Positions 1-7,176 of a stretch of DNA of 16,250 nucleotides are shown piece by piece. The notes under the pieces are model-generated. The model searched no databases. It had not been told where the DNA came from and saw only the letters and a list, made by a program, of their open reading frames with translations. Position 1 is the first letter of the stretch, and each line of letters begins with the position of its first letter. The stretch covers positions 1 through 16,250 of the forward strand of contig JAHBMJ010002754.1 of assembly GCA_018398765.1 (NCBI GenBank), in the 5' to 3' direction. Origin of the DNA: Chromera velia (Eukaryota > Sar > Chromeraceae). Made by a program: the position numbers and the translations under genes.

Positions 1-37
1 GGGGGGGGACGTTAGGAGGGGATGGAGTCTAGGTCTT
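1..37 (-). other. Candidate downstream exon of the minus-strand gene, cut by window edge
   Basis: Reading the minus strand, a pyrimidine-rich stretch ending in CCCGCAG at about 38-44 makes a good 3' splice site. The 37 bases after it stay open in the phase needed by the donor at 334 (exon 335-579 ends with two bases of a codon). The product would be proline- and arginine-rich. It is too short to recognise, and the run of eight G at the window edge lowers trust in the sequence. Confidence 0.25.
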
Positions 38-165
38 CTGCGGGCCAAGAAAAAAGCAGATCACAAGAAGAGACAATGAGAGAGATGAGAGAGAGACAGA
101 CATATACAGAACTTCAAGCTTAGTGCGCACTAGCATAGTTAGACACTGAAGACAACTGACATCAG

Positions 166-166
166 C

Positions 167-235
<69 letters not shown>

Positions 236-241
236 AGAGAA
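166..241. repeat. (GA)n microsatellite
   Basis: An almost pure GA dinucleotide tract with a few extra A or G. On the minus strand it is (CT)n and lies inside the inferred intron 38-334. The long Ser-Leu frames that overlap it are artefacts of the repeat. Confidence 0.95.
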
Positions 242-277
242 ACGCGGCCTCTTCTGGGATGCCAAGCCCATCTACAA
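242..277 (-). repeat. 36-nt intron module, copy 1
   Basis: This 36-nt sequence is identical to positions 791-826. On the minus strand each copy is followed directly by a CT microsatellite, and each lies just downstream of a predicted 5' splice site. Confidence 0.9.
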
Positions 278-334
278 CTGGGGGGGAGTCTTCCTCACCT
301 GCGGAGAAATCCGATGGTCTTCATAAATACCTAC

Positions 335-706
335 CTTGTCACCTCGCGATCATAACTGCTGACACCCTGGCTGCCAAAGACGGCCTGAGCAGCCGTCGGA
401 AACGCTACCCACCTCACCTCGACTGCCACCCTCCTCTCCAGCAATGCAGAGATGCCGTCTCGAATCTTTTTCGGCGTTCCATTCAGCAGTGCGCCTAAGA
501 ACACCGTCTCTGGCTTTAGTTCCGTCCCCAGAGAAGACCCTTTCGGACAATCGACCTGCTGCTTCAGGTTGTAGATGATCTGCAGACATGAAGAACAAAG
601 GTGTATAAATGAGTGAATGAATGACAAGGTGAAAAAAGAGGAGAGAAATGAGAGAGAGAAAGAGAGAAAGATGGAGATAGAGAAAGAGAGAGAAAGAGAG
701 AGAAAG

Positions 707-737
<31 letters not shown>

Positions 738-1577
738 GAGAGAAAGAGAAAGAAAGAGAGAAAGAGAGAAAGAGAGAAAGAGAGAGAGAGACGCGGCCTC
801 TTCTGGGATGCCAAGCCCATCTACAATTGTACCGACAAAGACAGACGGGAAGGAGGAGGGACTCACTATCATAGTGTTGGTGAGCTCAGCCTGCTGAATC
901 GATGTCAAAAAAATCCACAGAGGTTTCAGCACTCCTGGCATCACCGTCTCCAATGCCTCGCCTTGCAGCCTGTTGCGCCATGCCTTCATGTTCTCCGCCT
1001 TGAACTCAAAATCTGTTAAAGTGGTCGTCGTCACACCCAGGTCGGTGTATTGAACGTACTGCAAACCATAAACAGGGAGGGGGGAAAATGTCAAAAACAC
1101 TTCGGATCGATGTACTTCAACGAACGGAATTTTTCTGACCTGATAAGCCTTCCACAGCCAGTCCTGGAGAAACGGTTCCTCCTCGAAGGTCTTCAGGATG
1201 TCTCGATGGACTCACATTCTCAACGGAGTCTCATATACGTCGTAGCGCAGGGTCCCCGCATCAAAAGGAGCAAAACAGCAGAATGCAATAAATTCTTTCA
1301 CGGAGGTTGATTCTCCAACCAAATCTACTGCTTTGCTCTGCAGGGTATCTAACCCGCTCTTTCTATACTCTGCCACAGCACCGGCAGACAATGGAGGGGC
1401 ATAACCCCGGGCAGGCTGGAGACTCTCATCGATCCTTGCTGCTGCCACTACAGCTTCAGAAGCCGTTAGAGAGGCAGACTCTAAAGCGGGAGGAGAGTCG
1501 GTCATCATGCCCGAAAGAAAATTTTGGTTATACCCACGGCTCATTCTCCATTCTCTTCGATTCAGTGGGCGTTCTTT
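335..1577 (-). CDS. Multi-exon gene fragment of unknown function, possibly decayed
   Basis: I infer exons at 1577-1140 (or 1577-1101), 1058-867 and 579-335. The acceptor before 1577 is a T-rich tract ending TTTTTAG. The exon 1058-867 has acceptor TTTGCAG and donor GTGAGT and is exactly 64 codons, phase 0 at both ends. The exon 579-335 has acceptor GTCTGCAG and donor GTAGGT. Phases agree across all junctions. The predicted protein contains acidic and Trp-rich stretches such as FLQDWLWKAYQ and EFKAENMKAWRNRLQ. I recognise no domain; it does not look like reverse transcriptase. One in-frame TGA at 1212-1214 interrupts the first exon and is one transition from CGA or TGG. The start is not resolved, and this could instead be the 3' part of element B, whose frame is in the same register. 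Seen: splice consensus and phase. Inferred: that it is or was a gene. Confidence 0.45.
635..790. repeat. (GA)n/(GAAA)n microsatellite
   Basis: A tract of about 156 nt built from GAGA and GAAA units, inside the inferred intron 580-866. Overlapping Arg/Glu/Lys or Ser/Leu/Phe frames are repeat artefacts. It ends exactly where the second 36-nt module begins. Confidence 0.95.
791..826 (-). repeat. 36-nt intron module, copy 2
   Basis: Identical to 242-277 over 36 nt and also abutting a GA/CT tract. Its upstream end on the minus strand is about 40 nt from the GTGAGT donor at 866. Copy 1 is about 57 nt from its GTAGGT donor at 334. Outside the module and microsatellite the two introns do not match by eye. 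Confidence 0.9.
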
Positions 1578-1967
1578 CTAAAAAAAGAAGGGCATGAGAT
1601 TGTAACACTGACAGTGTCAAGAAGAAGGATGTGTGCTCACTTTGTTGAGTTGTTATCGCTTTGGTGTCCGGCCTCCAAACGGCAAGTAGGCATGGGCTGT
1701 GCCTGTGAAATTTTCTGGCACTGCCTAATATGCCTCGGCCGAATTGGTGGTACGCGGTATGCCACGAGGCATGACCCCCGCGTGCGCTCATAGTACATCT
1801 CGCAGCTTCTCTGTACGGACTTGGTGTAAGGGAACACGCTGAACATCGGGAGGTATAGCAGTGAGAGGGACACACTCATACACCTGTCCGTCTTGCTAAC
1901 CCTTGTCTTCTTTTGCGTCTGCTTCACGAACACCTTCACGCTCACTAGAATTCAGAGAAGAAAAAGT
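1578..1967 (-). other. Unresolved stretch between retroelement B and the spliced gene
   Basis: The interval 1578-1640 could be a 63-nt intron on the minus strand (GTGAGC donor, T-rich acceptor). Upstream of it two frames are open for about 100 codons each, and the frame that would splice in phase contains four stops in 109 codons, close to chance. I therefore cannot choose a first exon. No LTR, promoter or terminator is recognisable. Confidence 0.3.
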
Positions 1968-2591
1968 CTAACGGACAGGCTTGTGTGTGGTTGCAGCGAA
2001 AACCGAAGTCGAACAGTCGAAAGAAGTCAGAAAGTTGACAGCAGCATACACAGCAGGATCGGTAGGCTCAGACGTAGGATATTGAGAGAAGAAACAGCCA
2101 CGCAAACCATCAGACAGCCGAGCACACAAATCAGAGGGAAGACGGAAGCTATGAGCTCCACGGTTCTTGACCATCTCGAATCCAGAAGTAACCACATTAC
2201 TGTGGCAAAGCTCGATAATCTCAGGGTCCGTGCGACGTGCTCTCGAGTCATAGGTGATATAAGAGCCACCAGCCACATAATGACCGGGATATCAAGTACG
2301 CTTCTTGAGAGCGCACTTCTGATGAGTTCCCCACGCGTGAACTTCGTAGAGGAAGTCTCTAGAGTCATCGCTAGAAGGGACCGCCCCATGCACCTCTCCA
2401 ACCCAAAGAAGAGAGTGCTTAGGTGAAGATGCCACAACCATCGTGCCGGGGGTAAGAGGGCCTGAGGGAGCGCTGGGAAGAGGGGGCTCGGAAGTGGAGG
2501 AAGAAGGGTCGGCTGAAGAGGACACAACAGGTGACTCGGAAGAGAGGGACATAGCAGAAGGTCGGAGCTGGTAGGGGCTCACAGAGGTGTT
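1968..2591 (-). pseudogene. Element B C-terminal extension after integrase
   Basis: After the TAG at 2592 the same frame stays open through a Ser/Pro-rich linker, then a compact domain: a VGEV strand, FLYEVHAWGT, a TGA at 2292, then PGHYVAGGSYITYD, an acidic helix and RLPSDLCARL. The pattern (strand, V-H-x-x-G-T, aromatic/Pro loop, then a segment ending in RLP) recalls chromo- or BAH-like tails seen after integrase in some protist retroelements. In chromoviruses such tails steer integration to particular chromatin. The assignment is by pattern only. The frame ends at TAG 1968-1970. Confidence 0.4.
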
Positions 2592-3519
2592 CTAGGGGCG
2601 TGTGTTGTCTTCAGTTGCCGCAATTTTATAGTAATGGTCGTTCTCTTTCGCCTCAACACGGTAAGGATACCAGACTGGGCCATATTTGTGCTTGGGGCCC
2701 AAGCGGCCGCCGCCCAGTAAAGCACCGGTGTTGTACATCACTTCATCTCCCACAGCATACTTATGAAGAGCAGCAAAAGAAGGGCGATGCTGAGAGAAAA
2801 GGAATCGACAGAAATAAGGAAGCAGAGCAGTACTGGAAACAGCTGTCTGATGTGGCTTGGAGGGATCCTGTCGAGAGAGACGGTTGTTGAAACGCCGTAT
2901 GGCTTCATCGTGAACGGTCGGCCACATGGTTGGGGGGAAGCCTCTCTCGAGGAGGATCGTCCGCACTGATACCAGTACCTCTCGCTGCCAGCGCTTGGCA
3001 AGAGAGTTCCCATCCTTGTAACCAGAAAGGGAAAAGGAGAGGATGATGTTGAGCTCAGTGCAGAGAGAAGTGAAAGGTTCTCTGATGAACTCAGATCCGG
3101 GGTCGCACCGAATCTCGAGGGGGACGCTAAAGTGAGGGATTCAGACGTCTCGAAGGAAAGCAGCAGCCTCGGCAGAAGTGGGAGGGCCGTTGTAGCGAAG
3201 TCCTAAACCGAAATTATGATAGTCTTTGAGAATGGAGAGCTGGTGGGTATGTCCGGACTCGGAAGGGCCAAGATACTGACTGTCCATGTGCAGGCGGGCA
3301 CCAGGGTAGGCTCCTCTGTTGAAGGAGGGACGAGGAATCGAAAAACCGACAGGGCTCTTCACACGGAAGCGGGGGACACAAGAGGCAAGAACCTTTCATA
3401 CCACTTCACGGAGGGAACAGACGGAAACCTCGAAAGAGAAAACACGACACAGCTGGGAAAGAATATCCTCAACACCGACATGCGCACAATCGCAGTGAAC
3501 CTCCATCACAAGAGACTGA
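2592..3519 (-). pseudogene. Element B integrase, catalytic Glu replaced by Lys
   Basis: Integrase joins element cDNA to the host chromosome. An N-terminal HHCC-like zinc domain begins with His at 3495-3497 and 3480-3482; the later C-x-x-C reads CVPR, so one Cys is missing. The catalytic core has Asp at 3282-3284 (in HMDSQYLGP) and Asp at 3102-3104 (in CDPGSEF). Exactly 35 residues further, where DD35E demands Glu, lies Lys (2994-2996, motif GNSLAKRWQR, compare NGxAERxxR of the family). The C-terminal part has the Ty3-type GDEV...GP...Y small barrel (about 2620-2760) and ends in SPYQLRP just after the TAG at 2592. TGA codons at 3396 and 3141 also interrupt. Clearly an integrase; certainly inactive as written. 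Confidence 0.85.
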
Positions 3520-4121
3520 AGGTTAGACAATAAGAAAACGAAACGCTCTCCTGTTTCAATAAAGGTTGCAGAGAAAGAGGAAAGCAAGGAAACAGTGTCA
3601 CGCTTACCCTGATTGGGACAAGCACTCTCACCATCTGCACAGTCGGAAGCGGTGTCAGAGCTACCGTAGAGAGTGGAGCAGTCGTCATCATCATCGTTGG
3701 AAACAGAAATCTCCTGGAGGGGGGGTTCCACAGGAGTGGAGACAGTAGCCATAAAAGCTGCGGGGGGACCTGCCGGAGACAAAGTGACGGAGATGGCAGG
3801 AGACGCTTTGAAGACGGGCGCCTGTCGGAGCGTCATTGCGTAATAATGGCTAAGGTTGATCCAAAGAAGCTCTATGGGATCATCAGAAGCTGAAGGGATT
3901 GTTATCAAGTCGCTGCGATAGTCCATCACAGCACCAAGACGCTGAGCGAGAGCCTTAGAAAAGAGAAAGGGCATAGGAGAGTCGAGAAGGATGAAGAAAG
4001 AAAGATCCGCATGCTTTTCTCCAAACATGATGTCAGGGACGTCAGCGGAGTGCGTCGCCTGCACAACAGCACCGTCTTCTCCTGCAGTCTGAACAGGCAC
4101 AGGCGCAGGAAGGGGAGAGTC
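3520..4121 (-). pseudogene. Element B degenerate aspartic protease and acidic linker
   Basis: About 45 residues downstream of the Gag stop, the sequence around 3981 reads ILLDSPMPFLFSKALAQRLG, followed by a conserved-looking MDYRSDLITIP. This is the layout of a retropepsin: hydrophobic strand, catalytic Asp, then F-(I/L)-S and a basic helix. The Asp is at 3981-3983, but the usual D-(S/T)-G reads D-S-P, which needs two base changes from Gly and would be expected to kill activity. A linker follows with a run of five Asp near 3680 and Ser/Cys-rich sequence, where Ty3/gypsy elements would carry reverse transcriptase. Retropepsin assignment rests on motif layout and position between Gag and Int; I am moderately sure. 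Confidence 0.5.
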
Positions 4122-5612
4122 TCAGACAATGTATCGCACGCTAGAGGGCAAACGCTTCAAGTAGTAGTTCTTGCGGACAGCATCCACAGTAGCTCCATCA
4201 TCTTTACCGAAGTGAGGGTCCTCCAGAGAGTCTTTAGTAGTCTCCACCGCCGCCGCAGTAAAAGAGACCGTCGTCAGCTTCACGTCGACCTTCTTCTTGA
4301 GTTTCTGAATGCAGGTGGAATCCAAGTGACCTATCCGCTTGCAGTGCGTGCACTTGTGGGAAGCATCAGGGTATGGACGTCCCTGAGTAGCGCAACGCTT
4401 GTTCGCACCACAACCAGCGCATTTCGAATGCATACCCTTCTTGTGTATATGCTTGCACAGAGGGCAGAAGAAAGAACCCGAACCAGAGGCACCCGAAGGA
4501 CGATTGCCTTGAGGGGCACTGGGGACTTGAGGTCGACCACCTAAAAAGGAAGGAACAGTCGCAAGCCAGATGGAAACACCATGCGACTGAGACATAGCAG
4601 TCTCCTCATACTGGCGCAGACAGTCGCGAAGGCCAGAGGGGGAGTGGTTTTGAAGGTTCGTGATAACGTACCGGCGGGCAGCGCTGCCAATAGGGAGGGC
4701 CTCGAAGAATACGGAGTACTCCATTATAAAGAAGGCCTCGGGGGTCATCGGAACCATACAACGGTAATGACCAAGGATCTTCCGCCCGCGAGCAACGAAT
4801 GCCAGAGCAGACTCCTTAGCCAAGGGGGCAAAGGACTTGATCTCGCTTCAGCAAGCCCAAAGGCGTTTCAGAAATGGACCTAAGTAGAAATGTTGGAGGC
4901 AATCTATCAGCCAATCTGGGTTGGCCTTAGATATGGAGTACTCGGGTTTGAGAATGTCCAGGATATCCTTGGAGAGCTTCTGTCGAATGAGAGAAGCGAG
5001 GTCCACCGGACTGAAAGAAGAAGGACCATCGAGAGAACGTACTTCCTCGACACACTCAATGATGGACTTATGGAAGAGCTCGATATCCTTCTCAGCAGAG
5101 AAAGACTTGACGGAGTCGAGGGCTTTTTTGGCTAAGTCGGAGTGACGAGTCAAGAACTGTTGGAGAAGAGGCGGGTGGGCTTGCTGGAAAGCAGCCCAGC
5201 CAGGTCCACCAGGACCGAAGTTGTGAACAGACTCTGGGACGGCAGTTTGAGGAACTGGGGGGGGAGTGGAGATCCCGAAGTAGGCAGGCCCCTGGGAAGG
5301 TACAGCCTGCGGAGGAGGGGTGCGGAAGGCCTCAGCATCCTCGGAAGAAGCAACAGGGGGAGCAGTGAGGGGACCAAAAAAACGAGAGCCTTGAGGTTGA
5401 CCTCCTGCAGCTGGTCCGAATGTGGGAGAGGGGTGTGGTTGCACGATGCCTAGAGGAGGGGCCGAGAGGACTCCATGGGGAGAAGGTCCATCAGCCGGAT
5501 GAAGGTCACCTGACGAGTCTCTAACAAAGGTACGCACAGGGACAGGAGTGGCAAAAGGATTGTTGCCACTCGGAGCAGAAGCCTCCTGAGGCAGAGAGTT
5601 CGATCGCTGCAT
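4122..5612 (-). pseudogene. gag: Element B Gag with CCHC zinc knuckle
   Basis: Gag would coat the element RNA in cytoplasmic particles. I chose the ATG at 5612 because the residues upstream, though open to 5735, lack another good start. Residues 1-150 are Pro/Gly/Ser-rich and disordered-looking; about 150-250 are helical (motifs such as DLAKKALDSVKSF). A TGA at codon 255 interrupts, then the frame continues with a further helical domain to about residue 345. Two CxxC pairs follow near 4414-4466 (CPLC and CAGC), then a perfect retroviral-type knuckle, C-X2-C-X4-H-X4-C, at 4311-4352 (CTHCKRIGHLDSTC). Another TGA at 4122-4124 separates Gag from protease in the same frame. The internal stops make it a pseudogene, unless TGA is read through. 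Family assignment as retrotransposon Gag is firm; clade is not. Confidence 0.8.
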
Positions 5613-6186
5613 TGCGAGAAGAGAAAAAAGCAACGGATATGCAACCAAACGAGTAGAGCTTAAAAGAAGGGTACCTCGTTCGTTCTCAGAAAAAGCCGGC
5701 ACCGCGATAAGTTTAGGATGATCTAGATGAAGCACCTAAATTTATTTGAAGAAGAAAGAGAGAAGTCAACTGAATATAGTTGGACTTATGAACAGAAATG
5801 AAGAATGTCAATCCGGGAGATGCCCACAAGAACACGAAGATCTTCGAAGCATCCAAGAAATCGGTCGATCAATCAAGATGAATTCTATATGCGAAGACAA
5901 AGAGTAGACTTTCTATCTACTTCAAACTACGCAATCGGATCCACTCGAATTCTTAGAATCGATAGTGTCCAAAGCAAACCACGCTTCAGTTGCTTGGATA
6001 GCGAAGAGATCATATCGAATAGACCGCGGTGATCAATCGACGGGCAGACTGATGGCCCCGGAAAATGACTCATTGCATGCCTCATAAAGCGAAAATCCCG
6101 TACACACAGGCGGAGTACTGAAACAATGACGCACGCAGTTCTTTCACGCTGCACGTTTTACCTCTGAAGCGCTCTGAAGCTTTACA
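5613..6186. other. Non-coding flank upstream of element B
   Basis: This lies 5' of the Gag start on the minus strand and should hold B's 5' LTR if one survives. The frame is open but ATG-less to 5735. I see no sequence here that recurs at the other end of B, so no LTR can be defined. It is GAAGA-rich near 5830-5910. Confidence 0.4.
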
Positions 6187-6258
6187 TATACATCTAGCGG
6201 GCCTTCCTCTAAAAGGACTTATATATAAACGACATAAGGCGACGATAAAAGCTTAAAT
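6187..6258 (+). repeat. 72-bp direct repeat, left copy
   Basis: Matches 10177-10248 in the same orientation with seven mismatches, all transitions. It contains a GCCTTCCTCTAAAAGGACT core and ends in AAAAGCTTAAAT. The two copies bracket element C and its flanks. TGGAAGGCGTGG from 6258 would pass as a primer-binding site if this were an LTR end, but the right copy has no polypurine tract before it. Confidence 0.85.
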
Positions 6259-6731
6259 GGAAGGCGTGGCGGCGCCTGCAGAGCCTTTAGCCAAGCGTTT
6301 GAGCGTCGTCGCCGCATGTCGCTGCTATTCACCATTTCTAAACAATATTTCAGCAAGAAAGATATATTCCAACAGAAGCAATAGTAAGAGCAGTGAGAGA
6401 AGAGAATCTAAAAGACCGTCTATGAAACAGTCGGTGAAAACGAACGGACACCTACCCACCTACCACGTTTTTTTCTTTGTGTACTCCGTTTTCTCTAATC
6501 GAAAGCCTTAGCAGCAATGTTGGGCTGACTACTCGGGTAGTGAACTCAGGTACACAGTACGGTTAGGAGTTACTACTAGCCTCTTTTAGTGAGTAGCGAG
6601 TAACCGTCAGTTTGGTAACCATGAGATGGTAACCGGCAAACCTGAAGGCGTGTAATACTACCATAGTAGTTCAAGGGAAAACTCTGTTAAAAACAGTTGC
6701 TAAACCTATTTTAAAGCCTAACAATTTAACT
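6259..6731. other. No gene seen; small inverted repeats
   Basis: No convincing coding frame. Two short inverted repeats share the same arms, ACTAC and GTAGT with 4-nt loops, at 6528-6541 and 6657-6670. GGTAACC occurs twice around 6614-6634. Similar GGTAACC and CTACTACCA words occur at 9835-9900 on the other side of element C, so both flanks may belong to one older repeat split by C. Confidence 0.4.
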
Positions 6732-6736
6732 CACTA
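6732..6736. repeat. Target site duplication CACTA (left)
   Basis: CACTA directly precedes the left LTR and recurs directly after the right LTR at 9596-9600. Because A also precedes the right LTR, the duplication could be read as 4 bp (CACT) with the LTR starting one base earlier. Confidence 0.75.
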
Positions 6737-6986
6737 CATAGCGTTATGAAGGTTTAACAAGTAGTTGTGTCAGGATAAAATGAAGTACGCGCGCATAACG
6801 TATGTAGGGTGCATACATGTATGCTGCATGGCCGGGAATTAATTGTGCAGCATGCAGTCTCAATGAAGACATCGGTTGTTTATCTTATAGAATAGAGATA
6901 GCAGAACTACCCATGCATGACAGAACCTTTATCCATATGTAGGAGCTGATCCCAGCTACGACTAGCTGAGGGCCTACATCCATACG
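6737..6986 (+). repeat. Left (5') LTR of element C
   Basis: 91.6 percent identical by eye to the right LTR (21 differences in 250, no gaps). It should carry the promoter; GGATAAAATG near 6773 is a TATA-like candidate. It contains a 14-bp perfect palindrome, GCATACATGTATGC, at 6811-6824. The place of the right LTR's AATAAA is AATGAA here (6862-6867). Confidence 0.9.
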
Positions 6987-7007
6987 TGGCAGCAAAGCAC
7001 ACGATCG
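6987..7007 (+). promoter_or_regulatory. Primer-binding site of element C
   Basis: TGGCAGCAAAGCACACGATC begins immediately after the LTR. TGG pairs with the CCA end of a tRNA. Which tRNA cannot be told from this window. Confidence 0.65.
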
Positions 7008-7176
7008 AGCCTCAATGGGTTCGTGCGCTCTCTTCGGATTGATCGTTCGAACAGCCTTTCGTGCTGCAGTCACATTGCTTATCGATTGAGCTTTGCATGC
7101 GGTCACTGTAGGAAGTCCAATTCAGTAGAAGCCACCTTTTTCAGAGCCCTTTGAATTTCTTTGTCAGTTGGCAGTC

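Larger units (their letters stand above)
1968..5612 (-). mobile_element. Retroelement B: Gag-Pro-Int polyprotein without RT, broken by stops
   Basis: One minus-strand frame runs from an ATG at 5612 to TAG at 1968, about 1,214 sense positions. The order is Gag, aspartic protease, integrase, then an integrase C-terminal extension. Reverse transcriptase and RNase H, which lie between Pro and Int in Ty3/gypsy elements and after Int in Ty1/copia elements, are absent from both places. Internal stops are TGA at 4848, 4122, 3396, 3141 and 2292, and TAG at 2592 (lower coordinate of each). A non-coding frame of this length should hold over fifty. No indel shifts the frame. I could not find paired LTRs, a primer-binding site or a polypurine tract for it. 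It is a decayed retrotransposon, probably once non-autonomous or internally deleted. Confidence 0.8.

Noticed and set aside
29-1100. Long Ser/Leu/Phe or Arg/Glu/Lys frames across the GA tracts
   Set aside because: Low-complexity translations of microsatellites lying inside predicted introns.
1641-1772. P450 haem-loop look-alike (AYLPFGGRTPKR) in one minus-strand frame
   Set aside because: The invariant Cys and the preceding P450 motifs are missing, and the frame carries stops at a random rate.
1968-5612. Reassignment of stop codons as the first explanation for the broken frames
   Set aside because: All three stop codons would need sense meaning, while the LTR pair independently shows a strong C-to-T transition bias that explains the stops more simply; kept only as a rival hypothesis.
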